Below, one piece after another: positions 43,593 to 52,202 of a stretch of DNA of 64,000 nucleotides. The DNA is taken from positions 1 to 64,000 of the IMG/VR virus record IMGVR_UViG_3300003690_003063; one strand, written 5' to 3'. The notes beneath the pieces were generated by a model. The model was given only the letters and a program-made list of their open reading frames with translations, was not told where the DNA came from and searched no databases. Numbering within the stretch: position 1 is the stretch's first letter; each line of letters opens with the position of its first letter. The translations under genes were made by a program, and so were the position numbers. This stretch comes from a virus.

Positions 43593-46500
43593 TTGTACAA
43601 GATAGCACATATAGCGGACACGCACATAAAGAATTTAAAGTTTCATTACGAGTATAAGATCGTATTCGATCAATTATATGAAATATTACGAAAAGAAAAC
43701 GTAGACTACATCGTACACTGCGGCGATATTGCCCACACCAAGACCCAGATTTCACCAGAGTTCGTTGAGCTTTGCTCCGACTTCTTCTTAAATCTAGCTA
43801 AAATCGCGCCCACATACATCATCTTGGGCAACCACGACGGCAACTTAAAGAATAGCACGCGCCAGGACGCCCTACTTAAAAACTCCGGAGAAGTCCTTGT
43901 TGGGGCTGATATCGCCTTTAATGTCCTATCGGTTTTTGATGAGGATAACTGGGCCGCGCCGAGTAATGAAGAGAACATTAACATCGCACTTTATCATGGC
44001 TCTGTATCTGGAGTGAAGACTGACACGGGCTGGGTGATGACTCATGGAGATCATGACGTGGGTATTTTCGCGGGCCACGATTATGCCATGCTTGGCGATA
44101 TTCATAAGACTAATCAGATTCTGGATACCGAGGGTCGCGTGCGGTATGCGGGATCTACTGTTCAACAGAACCATGGGGAGACCAATGACAAAGGCTTTTT
44201 GATTTGGGAGATCGAGGACAAGGACACCTTTACGGTTAATCATCACGTTCTTCTCAACCCTAAGCCGTTTAAGACTATTGAACTCACACCAAAGGGGCGC
44301 ATGCCAAAGGGTACCAAAATCCCAGCTGGAGCGCGCCTTAGGCTGGTGAGTAATAACAATTTGCCTCTTGACGTGATGCGTAAGGCTGTTGAAGTTGCCA
44401 AGCACCGGTTCAACCCGGAAAGCATTACTTTTTTGAATCGTGCAGCGGGGGAAAGAGGAACAGTCGAGATCGGCGCAGGCTTTAAAGTAGAGAACCTGCG
44501 AGACAAGGGAGTTCAGGAAAACCTTATTCGTGAATACCTCACGGATTATGAGCCGAGTGAGGAAATACTTGAGAGGGTGTTTGAACTGAACCGAAAATAT
44601 AACTCACAGATTGAAGAAACGGAAGAGGTCGCTCGGAATGTAAATTGGAATCTTAACAGGTTTGAGTGGGATAACTTGTTTAATTATGGAGAAGGCAATA
44701 GCGTTGACTTCGCAAATCTTAATGGGATTGTAGGAATTTTTGGCAAGAATTATTCCGGAAAGTCTAGTATTATTGATGGCTTACTATACACGATCTTTAA
44801 TACAACCTCTAAGAATGAGCGCAAGAACTACAACATTATCAACCAGAACAGGAAAGACTGCCGCGGCCTCGTTGAGCTACAAGTTGGTGAGAAAATCTAT
44901 ACCATTGAGAGAACGTCTGAAAAGTATGTAAAGAAGCTTAAGGGCGAAGTCACCAATGAAGCACGTACCAATCTAGACTTTAGCGGCCTAGATCCTGTAG
45001 CGGGAGAAAAAACGAGTCTTAACGGCACGACTCGCAACGAGACCGACGCTCATATTCGTAAGCGATTTGGAACAGTAGAAGACTTCTTACTGACGTCTAT
45101 GTCTAGCCAGCTCGACAATTTGTCGTTTATTAAGGAAGGTTCTACGCGACGGAAGGAAATTCTAGCTAAGTTCCTGGATTTAGACATCTTTGAGAAAAAA
45201 TTTAAATTGTCTCATGAGGATTCTGCTGACCTTAAAGCGGTCATCCGGCGCATGGGAGACATTGATTATAATAATGATATAGTGATAGCAGAGGTTCAGC
45301 GGGATGAAGCTCAGAAAGTTTTGGATGAAGAGGCTCTCGTTGCCGAGGAGCTGAGAAAAGATCTCAGCGCCGACAAGTCTATATATATGTCCTTAACAGA
45401 GCAGATAGACTCAATTCCGGCTGAGCGTTTGGATATTAAAAATCTATTGGAATCACGCTCTACTCTTAAAAAGAAGATAGAAGAGACGAATATCAACATT
45501 GTGGAACTTAAGGACGAAAATATAGACTATGACAAACATCTTAAAGAATACGATGATTTTTTAACAACTATAGATATTGAAGATCTCCTCGAAAAAAAGA
45601 AAGATTATGACAACTTCAAACAAAAATATGACGACATTGTGAACCGGGCGCGCCTGATGGACAACGAATACAAAGTTATGGACAAGAAAGTACAATTACT
45701 TGACGAGGTACCATGTGGCAACCAATACCCGATGTGCCAGTTTATCCGGGATGCGCACTTGGCATCTGTAGAGTTGCCGTCGCTAGAAGTGGACATTATA
45801 GATAAGATTGAAGAAGCTACGAAGTACAAGTCTAAAGTTGTATCAGTCAATTCAGCAGAAATGATTGAGGTAATCGATAGATATAATAATATTATTATAA
45901 AAAAGAACAACATCGAGATTGAAAAGCGTGACAATAAGGTCTCGATTGAAAAATTATATGCGAAGATAAAAATTCTCAGAGCCGATCTTACAGAAACGGA
46001 TGAAAAGATTGTCCTCTACGAAGATAAAAAAGAATTAATTAAAAACATCGAAAAACTGGTAGATTCCCGTAATGGAGTCCAAGAGCAGATACAACAGACA
46101 AAAGAAGCAATTCAGACATACGAGGAACTTATCAATCAGCATCATCGTACTATTGGCTCATTGGAGCAGAAGGTAGAATCATTCAAAGAAAAGAAGAGTG
46201 ACCTTACCAATATTCGGGAAGAGTATGCGGCTTATGATTTATTTATGCACTGTATGCATTCGAATGGGATTGCTTATGATATTATTAAAAAACGGCTGCC
46301 AGTAATTAATGCTGAAGTTTCCAAGGTTCTTTCTAATATTGTGGATTTTGAGGTGTTCTTTCAAGAAGACGGGCGCAAGTTGGATATTCTCCTAAAGCAC
46401 CCGAAACATGACCCACGTCCAATTGAAATGGGGTCCGGCGCTGAGAAGACAGTCGCCGCAATGGCTATCCGTCTGGCTTTATTATCTGTATCGTCCCTTC

Positions 46501-46703
46501 CTAAAGGGAATGTTTTTATTTTGGATGAGCCGGGTACGGCCCTCGATGCCGAAAATATGGAGGGGTTCACTCGAATCCTTCAGTTGATTAAAATGTATTT
46601 TAAAATAGTTATCCTTATTTCTCACTTAGATTCACTAAAAGACATTGTTGATGTGGAAATTACCATTGATAAGAATGGCGGCTATGCGCGAGTAAATCAA
46701 TAG
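43593..46703 (+). CDS. Fused Mre11-Rad50-like (gp47-gp46 / SbcD-SbcC) nuclease-ATPase
   Basis: A 1036-residue protein that joins both halves of the recombination nuclease in one chain. Residues 1 to about 330 are a calcineurin-type phosphoesterase: Asp9-x-His11, Asp45 in HCGDIAH, Asn80-His81 in LGNHDG, and HGSVSG/GDIHKTN near 135 and 168. From about 370 an SMC-type ATPase follows: Walker A G384-KNYSGKS, long coiled coil (about 540-900) with a zinc-hook-like Cys708...Cys715 at its centre, signature GSGAEKTVA near 947 and Walker B ILDEPGTALD (Asp978, Glu979). In T4, gp47 and gp46 are separate proteins that resect DNA ends for recombination-dependent replication. Start is TTG after GGGGAG. The downstream gap has no terminator. 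Confidence 0.9.
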   Translation: MYKIAHIADTHIKNLKFHYEYKIVFDQLYEILRKENVDYIVHCGDIAHTKTQISPEFVELCSDFFLNLAKIAPTYIILGNHDGNLKNSTRQDALLKNSGEVLVGADIAFNVLSVFDEDNWAAPSNEENINIALYHGSVSGVKTDTGWVMTHGDHDVGIFAGHDYAMLGDIHKTNQILDTEGRVRYAGSTVQQNHGETNDKGFLIWEIEDKDTFTVNHHVLLNPKPFKTIELTPKGRMPKGTKIPAGARLRLVSNNNLPLDVMRKAVEVAKHRFNPESITFLNRAAGERGTVEIGAGFKVENLRDKGVQENLIREYLTDYEPSEEILERVFELNRKYNSQIEETEEVARNVNWNLNRFEWDNLFNYGEGNSVDFANLNGIVGIFGKNYSGKSSIIDGLLYTIFNTTSKNERKNYNIINQNRKDCRGLVELQVGEKIYTIERTSEKYVKKLKGEVTNEARTNLDFSGLDPVAGEKTSLNGTTRNETDAHIRKRFGTVEDFLLTSMSSQLDNLSFIKEGSTRRKEILAKFLDLDIFEKKFKLSHEDSADLKAVIRRMGDIDYNNDIVIAEVQRDEAQKVLDEEALVAEELRKDLSADKSIYMSLTEQIDSIPAERLDIKNLLESRSTLKKKIEETNINIVELKDENIDYDKHLKEYDDFLTTIDIEDLLEKKKDYDNFKQKYDDIVNRARLMDNEYKVMDKKVQLLDEVPCGNQYPMCQFIRDAHLASVELPSLEVDIIDKIEEATKYKSKVVSVNSAEMIEVIDRYNNIIIKKNNIEIEKRDNKVSIEKLYAKIKILRADLTETDEKIVLYEDKKELIKNIEKLVDSRNGVQEQIQQTKEAIQTYEELINQHHRTIGSLEQKVESFKEKKSDLTNIREEYAAYDLFMHCMHSNGIAYDIIKKRLPVINAEVSKVLSNIVDFEVFFQEDGRKLDILLKHPKHDPRPIEMGSGAEKTVAAMAIRLALLSVSSLPKGNVFILDEPGTALDAENMEGFTRILQLIKMYFKIVILISHLDSLKDIVDVEITIDKNGGYARVNQ

Positions 46704-46761
46704 TTTGAGTTGTTAGGTCATACTTTTATTTTCTTTCTAATTAGAATAGAAGGAGATTAAA

Positions 46762-46950
46762 ATGATGAAACACATCTTAGACAAGGGGTTAAATAAGCTC
46801 GTATCTCGTAAGTTGTTGGCGTGGACTACCGCAACTGGGTTGTTGCTATTTGCAGATTTAACATCTAGCGATTGGGTAATTATCACTTGTGTTTATATTG
46901 GTGGCCAGACGGTAATTGATGCTGTGGCGCGTTTGAAGGGATATAAATAA
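46762..46950 (+). CDS. Small two-span membrane protein, holin-like
   Basis: A 62-residue protein with two hydrophobic segments (residues about 19-34 LLAWTTATGLLLFADL and 38-54 WVIITCVYIGGQTVIDA) and basic ends, the layout of small phage holins. The ribosome site AAGGAGA is seven bases before the first ATG; a second ATG follows immediately. Next to two other membrane proteins it may form a lysis cassette. No endolysin gene is adjacent, so this is suggestive. Confidence 0.6.
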   Translation: MMKHILDKGLNKLVSRKLLAWTTATGLLLFADLTSSDWVIITCVYIGGQTVIDAVARLKGYK

Positions 46951-47369
46951 TGAAGCTTTTAAAGTTAAAATTAGTTGCTAAAAAAGTTTGGCTTTGGGCC
47001 AAAAAGTTTTGGTGGGCTATCGTTATAGCTCTCGGTTTTATAATCGCAATTTTGGTTTGGGTGTTAACTCGTAATGGAGCCTTCGCCGCGACCTTGATGG
47101 ATCTTTTGGAATCGAAGAGAGAGGCTCATGTGAAAGAGATGGAAACGCTGACGCGCATTCACGACACTGAAGTATCCGCGAAAAATACTCGCCTAGAAGT
47201 ACACCTCAAGAAAAGAGCTGAACTAGAAGAAGAGTTTAAGAAGAGAGGCGAATCTATGGACAAAGAAAAGGAAGCAGAGCTTAAAAGACTTGTAGATGAG
47301 AGTTATAATGATCCTGAGAAGTTGGCTGAAGAATTAGCTAAAGTATTTGGAATGAAAGAAAATGGTTAA
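46950..47369 (+). CDS. Membrane-anchored coiled-coil protein, possible spanin-type
   Basis: A 139-residue protein with a basic N-terminus, one transmembrane segment (about residues 22-42, WWAIVIALGFIIAILVWVL) and a long charged helix (55-115) rich in Lys and Glu. This architecture is like an inner-membrane spanin (Rz) subunit, which acts with a periplasmic partner in the last step of lysis. Start overlaps the preceding stop by one base. No sequence-level proof of the family. Confidence 0.55.
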   Translation: MKLLKLKLVAKKVWLWAKKFWWAIVIALGFIIAILVWVLTRNGAFAATLMDLLESKREAHVKEMETLTRIHDTEVSAKNTRLEVHLKKRAELEEEFKKRGESMDKEKEAELKRLVDESYNDPEKLAEELAKVFGMKENG

Positions 47370-47844
47370 AAAAATATTATCTCTTTATTTAATTGGTTAT
47401 TTGCTGGCCCCCTCGGTTGCAATTGCGACGGAGCCCGAAGAAGAATCAGCAACAGACGAAACGTACCAAATAGTTTCCTTAAAGGAGGGAGAGACCGCTC
47501 CTTTCGCGGGGGTATTATTGTCTTTAGACGTGGCCGCCAAAATTATAACAGAGAAAAAATTCGAAGATGCGTCATGTGATCTTCGTATTGGGTATGAGTT
47601 AAATCTGCAGGAAGAGCGCTTTCGATTACAACTAGATTTCAAAGATATTGAAATTCACTCTTGGAAAGATAAGTACGAGTCTATGATGATTCTTAAAGTA
47701 GCGGAAAATGATCGACTTGAAAAACTAATATTCAAACAGAATCCTAACAAGGAACCTTGGATGGTTGCACTGGGATTTGGAATTGCCACTCTGACATCTC
47801 TGGGAATATTTGCTATTTCGACGGAGATCGTAGAGGGTGGCTAG
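47362..47844 (+). CDS. Exported membrane protein of the lysis-type cluster
   Basis: A 160-residue protein with an N-terminal signal-like segment (about 3-22, KKILSLYLIGYLLAPSVAIA), an acidic stretch, an EGETAPFAGVLLSLDVAAKII segment and a C-terminal hydrophobic span (about 133-155). The APF-x-G-V-L-L segment followed by an amphipathic helix occurs in small membrane-linked proteins of tailed phages. Overlaps both neighbours slightly. It could be an outer part of the lysis system or a virion/membrane factor. Confidence 0.5.
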   Translation: MVKKILSLYLIGYLLAPSVAIATEPEEESATDETYQIVSLKEGETAPFAGVLLSLDVAAKIITEKKFEDASCDLRIGYELNLQEERFRLQLDFKDIEIHSWKDKYESMMILKVAENDRLEKLIFKQNPNKEPWMVALGFGIATLTSLGIFAISTEIVEGG

Positions 47845-48493
47845 AAGATTAATACCCGAGGCGACAAGTCGATCTAGGCTCTTAGAATTTATAAAAAAGC
47901 ATCGAGCGAAGGCTGGCATTACAGAAGCTGCCGGTTCGAATACCCAAATTCAATTTAATGACGCCGGCGTCTTCGGCGCGGATGCAGATTTAGTATGGGA
48001 TACAACAGATGGCGATGGATTGGGAATTGGATTACAACACTATGGGAATAAGTTCCCACAAGTTCATTTAGATGTTAACTATGGTTATCTAGATGACCTA
48101 GATAACGATACAGGGGGAGGCGAGAGTGTCGCATTCGGCACGGGCACGACTACTGCTGGAAAGCTTTATTACTTAAAGAATGACGGGGTATGGACAGAAG
48201 CCCGGGCAAACGCGGTTGCCACCGGAGCCAAAGAGCTATTGGGTATAGCATTAGGCACCGACCCGGCCACTAACGGAATGTTACTGCGAGGGTTTTTTCA
48301 AATGACTAGTTATCTACAGGGAACCTGGGATGAAGGCATTCCCGTCTATGTCAGCGATACACATGCTGGCCAAGGAGATATAGATATTCCAGCAAGTTCC
48401 GGTGATTTTGTAAGGGTTATTGGATATTGTGGCGCGGGTACGACTGATCTGATCTATTTTAATCCCAGTAGCACCTACATTGAACTTTCATAA
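47837..48493 (+). CDS. Fibre- or decoration-like virion protein
   Basis: A 218-residue protein that starts with GTG at 47837, inside the previous gene, with a TAGAGGG-like ribosome site. The segment NTQIQFNDAGVFGADADLVWD (about residues 36-56) is the opening motif of many phage tail-fibre and receptor-binding proteins, and the C-terminal part (about 138-215, MLLRGFFQM ... GIPVYVSDTHAGQGDI ... FVRVIGYC) resembles head-fibre or decoration domains. A basic N-terminal helix of about 30 residues precedes these. Function inferred as host or surface binding. Confidence 0.6.
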   Translation: MARRLIPEATSRSRLLEFIKKHRAKAGITEAAGSNTQIQFNDAGVFGADADLVWDTTDGDGLGIGLQHYGNKFPQVHLDVNYGYLDDLDNDTGGGESVAFGTGTTTAGKLYYLKNDGVWTEARANAVATGAKELLGIALGTDPATNGMLLRGFFQMTSYLQGTWDEGIPVYVSDTHAGQGDIDIPASSGDFVRVIGYCGAGTTDLIYFNPSSTYIELS

Positions 48494-49407
48494 TGTCTGA
48501 AGTTAGTAAAGTCAGTGCTGTAGCGATAGCCGACATAGAAGCTATTAATGGTGTTGACGCAGATGACATAGAGTCTCTTGATGGCGTAGATTTTGTGACG
48601 GGGTTTAGTAATACGTATTCTCTTCGACAGATGGTCACGGCCGGGACGGGCTCTATGCAAGTAGCAAATCCTAATAGCTATCATTTTGAAAGTGGGGGCA
48701 CCGATCAAGCATTTAGTATTAGTGCGTGGGTTCATGGGAAAGTAGACCCTCCCAGTAAATTTAGAATTGCGAGCAAGGGAACTGTTGCGGTCGGCGCGAC
48801 TGCAACTAATCGGGAATGGGTTTTAACCACTGGTTCCCCTCCTTGGTATGCTCCCAGCGACCCACCTCCTATTCAATTTACTATTTACGGAAATACAGAT
48901 GCATCCGTTTATATTCAACGATTTGGAGGCGAGATGACTATTAGCGGAAGCTGGAATCATATCGTGGCCACTTATGATGGTAACGGCTCTTCGGGAGCAA
49001 GCGGAAGTTTGGAGATATATCTTAATGGAGTCCGTTTCCCCGGCACAAACCCATCTGATGTCGGTTCATACTCATCCCTTGCAGACAGTGGGCTGCCGGT
49101 TATAATAGGAGCAATTGCCGGCAACTCTGACAGGTTTCAGGGGTATATAGATGAGGTAAGTATTTGGAACAAAGAACTGTCCTCTGGTGATATCACACAT
49201 ATTTATAATTCCGGAACGCCAACTGATATATCAGCTTCTGGCAGTTTATTATCTTGGTGGCGAATGGGCGACAATGATGGGGGCTCCGGGACTACGGTTA
49301 CGGATGTACAGGGTGCTGGAAATGGTTCCTTGGATAACGCGAACGGCCCCGCAGGAGCAGGAAAGTTTAGCGCTAGCGATGGAATTTCATCGGACTCGGT
49401 ACCATAA
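48493..49407 (+). CDS. Stand-alone LamG-domain virion protein
   Basis: A 304-residue protein; residues about 50-275 form a LamG/concanavalin-like domain with the elements SISAWVHG, GSWNHIVATYDG, LEIYLNGVRFPG, GYIDEVSIWNKELS and LLSWWRMGDN. The same elements occur in the two LamG domains inserted in the 3580-residue protein. Probably a surface-exposed binding protein on head or fibre. It shares single-base stop/start overlaps with both neighbours. Confidence 0.75.
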   Translation: MSEVSKVSAVAIADIEAINGVDADDIESLDGVDFVTGFSNTYSLRQMVTAGTGSMQVANPNSYHFESGGTDQAFSISAWVHGKVDPPSKFRIASKGTVAVGATATNREWVLTTGSPPWYAPSDPPPIQFTIYGNTDASVYIQRFGGEMTISGSWNHIVATYDGNGSSGASGSLEIYLNGVRFPGTNPSDVGSYSSLADSGLPVIIGAIAGNSDRFQGYIDEVSIWNKELSSGDITHIYNSGTPTDISASGSLLSWWRMGDNDGGSGTTVTDVQGAGNGSLDNANGPAGAGKFSASDGISSDSVP

Positions 49408-49799
49408 TGTCTGATGATAAACAACAGTATATCGCAAAATTAGAAAAAGCCATCTCACAAAAGTATGGCGAAGAAACTATTAATAATCCTCGCCGGTTTT
49501 GGGATGCGGAAAAAGAACAAGAGTACATAACTCAATCTCAAGCGCAACAAATAAAGTTTGGGAAACTGGCTGAATCTCAAGACAAAGTAGAACAAGATGG
49601 ATTTTTAATAAATAAAAAACTACTTACTAGAGACCACAATAGGACTTGTCCTGTGTGTGAAAAATATTCTTTTCATCCTCGTGATGATTTATATATGAAT
49701 AAGTTTCAAGCGTGCTTTAACTGTTTCGTATGTTACGTGGAAGGAAGAGAAGAGAGATGGGCAACTGGTTGGAGACCACAAAATGAAAATAGCACATAA
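49407..49799 (+). CDS. Zinc-ribbon protein
   Basis: A 130-residue protein: helical charged N-terminal half, then Cys81-x-x-Cys84 (CPVC) and Cys103-x-x-Cys106-x-x-Cys109 in CFNCFVCYVEGREERW, a zinc ribbon with Trp-Arg-rich end. Located just before the terminase block. DNA-binding or packaging-related function is possible but unproven. It overlaps the next gene by 17 bases. Confidence 0.7.
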   Translation: MSDDKQQYIAKLEKAISQKYGEETINNPRRFWDAEKEQEYITQSQAQQIKFGKLAESQDKVEQDGFLINKKLLTRDHNRTCPVCEKYSFHPRDDLYMNKFQACFNCFVCYVEGREERWATGWRPQNENST

Positions 49800-50061
49800 A
49801 AAACTTCGTCGGATTATTCGAGAGGAAACTGAAGCATTTCAATATGAAAAGATGCTTAGGGAGCAGGATCCCGACTTATTATTAGAGAATCCAATTGCAG
49901 CAGTTGTCTTACAACTGTTGAAAAATCCCCAAGTTGTGGAAATGTTAACGCAGCTTTTGCTTCCCAAGCTTATGGGAGGGCTGACTGGCGGTGGTGCCTC
50001 TGCGGGCACAACCGGTACCGGCGGCGCCATCGGCGCCACCGGCGGTCTGAAAGAGGAATAA
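49783..50061 (+). CDS. Small tagged hydrophobic protein
   Basis: A 92-residue protein opening with MKIAHKKLRRIIREETEAF, the same style of tag as the genes at 42122-43524. The body has two hydrophobic stretches (residues about 35-62, NPIAAVVLQLLKNPQVVEML) and ends in a Gly/Ala/Thr-rich tail (about 66-90) that could be a flexible or membrane-active region. No family known. Candidate internal, packaged protein. Confidence 0.65.
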   Translation: MKIAHKKLRRIIREETEAFQYEKMLREQDPDLLLENPIAAVVLQLLKNPQVVEMLTQLLLPKLMGGLTGGGASAGTTGTGGAIGATGGLKEE

Positions 50062-50064
50062 AGA

Positions 50065-50613
50065 ATGGCAACAGTATACGAAATCATCCAAGGAATTAAC
50101 CAAGCAGCCTCGAATGCCTATGATGGAGCTCACGAGGAGGGGCTGCAAGCTGATGGTAAGGCGAGAAAGGCGGGCCTTTCGCGTGAAGACGGTCACTATA
50201 TTAATGATAGTCGTGTAATGGACGGCTTTAAAGTTTCTTTTCATGGCCCCCTCTTGCGCGTTAACTATCAGGCTGAGGTAAGACTTAAAGATGTGAAAGA
50301 AACTGGTTTCGAAAATGACATCATCTCTCATCTTAAAGATATCATAAAATTTTTAAAGAAAGAATATAAAGACATTACTGGGAATACCCTTACACTTACG
50401 AAAGAAGGAGACCACAAGATCCTCGTTCAAAGAATTTCTAATTATCGCACTGACTGTCAAGCTCATTGTGATTATCGGATTGGCGGCCTCAAAGACGCAA
50501 TTGAAGTGAACGAGGGATCTGACGAAGATCGTCTCGATGACGCGATTAAAAAGTGGCTGGCCATGGGCCCTAAAAATAAGCGTCCCAAGAACGATACCCG
50601 TAAAGGTAAATAA
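50065..50613 (+). CDS. Conserved-looking protein before terminase, function unknown
   Basis: A 182-residue protein starting with MATVYEIIQGINQAASNAYDG. Its middle (about 52-115) is a beta-alpha fold pattern (DGFKVSFHGPLLRVNYQAEVRLKDV ... LKKEYKDITGNTLTLTKEG), and the end is acidic then basic. I do not recognise the family. Position between a zinc ribbon and the large terminase suggests a head or packaging role; a divergent small terminase cannot be excluded, but no coiled-coil or winged-helix signature is evident. Confidence 0.6.
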   Translation: MATVYEIIQGINQAASNAYDGAHEEGLQADGKARKAGLSREDGHYINDSRVMDGFKVSFHGPLLRVNYQAEVRLKDVKETGFENDIISHLKDIIKFLKKEYKDITGNTLTLTKEGDHKILVQRISNYRTDCQAHCDYRIGGLKDAIEVNEGSDEDRLDDAIKKWLAMGPKNKRPKNDTRKGK

Positions 50614-50621
50614 CACATGTT

Positions 50622-52199
50622 ATGGGGAACGCCCTTACTAAACAAGAGATTTTAAAAGAGATCGTCAAAGCGGGCAAAGATCCGATCTATTTTACGACGA
50701 ATTATTGTCGTATCTCCCATCCGCAAAAAGGCCTTATACCATTTAAGGCATATCATTATCAACAAGATCTGCTCAAAGATTTTAATGATTACCGATTCAA
50801 TATAATTCTGAAGGCGCGCCAACTCGGTATTTCAACAATCACGGCAGCCTATGTTGCGTGGCTTATGCTGTTCCACCGCGATAAAAATATTCTTGTAGTG
50901 GCAACGAAGCTTCAGACCGCAACTAATCTCGTTAGAAAAGTTAAAGCAATTATTAAGCACCTACCTCCGTGGATGCGTATAGCAGAGATTATAGTTGATA
51001 ATAGAACTTCCTTTGAATTAAACAATGGGTCACAGATTAAAGGATCTTCTACTGCGGGTGACGCAGGCCGCTCTGAGGCCCTTTCATTGTTAGTCGTTGA
51101 TGAGGCTGCCCATGTTGAAAAACTTTCTGATTTATGGACGGCACTTTATCCTACACTTTCCACTGGTGGTCGATGCATCGCGCTTTCAACGCCTAATGGT
51201 GTCGGCAACTGGTTTCATCAACATTGTGTTGAGGCCGAAAACGGAACCAACGATTTTCATATGACGACACTTTTGTGGGACCAACACCCTGATCGAGATA
51301 AGAAATGGTTTGATAAAGAAACCAAAAATATGTCAAAGCGCCAAATAGCGCAGGAGCTAGAGTGCAATTTCAACGTATCCGGGGAGACAGTTATACACCC
51401 AGACGATATTCAGTGGTATCTGGAGAGAACGATCGCTCCAGAGTATCGGACAGGGTTTGATAGAAACTATTGGATTTGGAAGCAACACGAGGCCGGCAAA
51501 CCCTATCTTATAGTTGCTGACGTTGCCCGCGGCGATGGAAAAGATAATAGTGCTTTCCACATCTTGGAGTTAGCCACAATGGAAGTGGTGGCTGAATATG
51601 TGGGTAAACCCACCCCAGACGATTTCGCTGATATTTTATATAATGTGGCAAAAGAGTACGGTGATCCCATGTTGGTGATAGAAAACAACAACATAGGCTA
51701 TGCAGTACTTAAAAAACTATCAGATAAAGGGTATCCTAACTTATATCACTCAACAAAAGGAGATCATAGCTATGTAGATCCTGTGTCGGCGCAATGGCAA
51801 TCGAATGTTATTCCAGGGTTTACTACTTCTTCTAAAACGCGGCCTCTTATCGTGGCGAAGATGGAAGAGTTTATGAGAAACAAACTAATTAAGATTAACT
51901 CGAATAGGTTACTTTCTGAAATGAAAACGTTTATTTGGCACCACGGTCGACCACAGGCTATGAGAAGCTATAATGATGATTTGGTTATGTCGTTTGCTAT
52001 TGGATGTTGGGTAAGAGATACGGTGATTGTTGAGAGCCAGAAAAATATGGAATATAATAAGCAATTTTTATCCTCCATTTCAACCACCAAGACAGCTATC
52101 TCGACTACTATCCCGGGAATGCGCGATCATAGAACATCAACCGATATCAAACAAGCATCTGAGTTTGTGGAACAGTATATGGCGCTAATAAAAGGTTAA
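50622..52199 (+). CDS. gp17: Terminase large subunit, T4 gp17-type
   Basis: A 525-residue packaging motor. The ATPase part has the P-loop KARQLGIST (residues 64-72, gp17-type variant of Walker A) and Walker B LLVVDEAAH (Asp160, Glu161). The nuclease part has Asp300 in VADVARGDGKDNS, Glu354 in VIENNNIGYA and Asp452-Asp453 in YNDDLVMSFAIG, the RNase-H-fold acids that cut concatemeric DNA. It pumps DNA into the prohead through the portal coded next. Four bases separate the two genes. Confidence 0.93.
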   Translation: MGNALTKQEILKEIVKAGKDPIYFTTNYCRISHPQKGLIPFKAYHYQQDLLKDFNDYRFNIILKARQLGISTITAAYVAWLMLFHRDKNILVVATKLQTATNLVRKVKAIIKHLPPWMRIAEIIVDNRTSFELNNGSQIKGSSTAGDAGRSEALSLLVVDEAAHVEKLSDLWTALYPTLSTGGRCIALSTPNGVGNWFHQHCVEAENGTNDFHMTTLLWDQHPDRDKKWFDKETKNMSKRQIAQELECNFNVSGETVIHPDDIQWYLERTIAPEYRTGFDRNYWIWKQHEAGKPYLIVADVARGDGKDNSAFHILELATMEVVAEYVGKPTPDDFADILYNVAKEYGDPMLVIENNNIGYAVLKKLSDKGYPNLYHSTKGDHSYVDPVSAQWQSNVIPGFTTSSKTRPLIVAKMEEFMRNKLIKINSNRLLSEMKTFIWHHGRPQAMRSYNDDLVMSFAIGCWVRDTVIVESQKNMEYNKQFLSSISTTKTAISTTIPGMRDHRTSTDIKQASEFVEQYMALIKG

Positions 52200-52202
52200 A
52201 TT

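Noticed and set aside
50065-50613. Small terminase subunit
   Set aside because: Position before the large terminase is right, but the predicted fold pattern is alpha/beta without the coiled-coil oligomerisation region; left as unknown.
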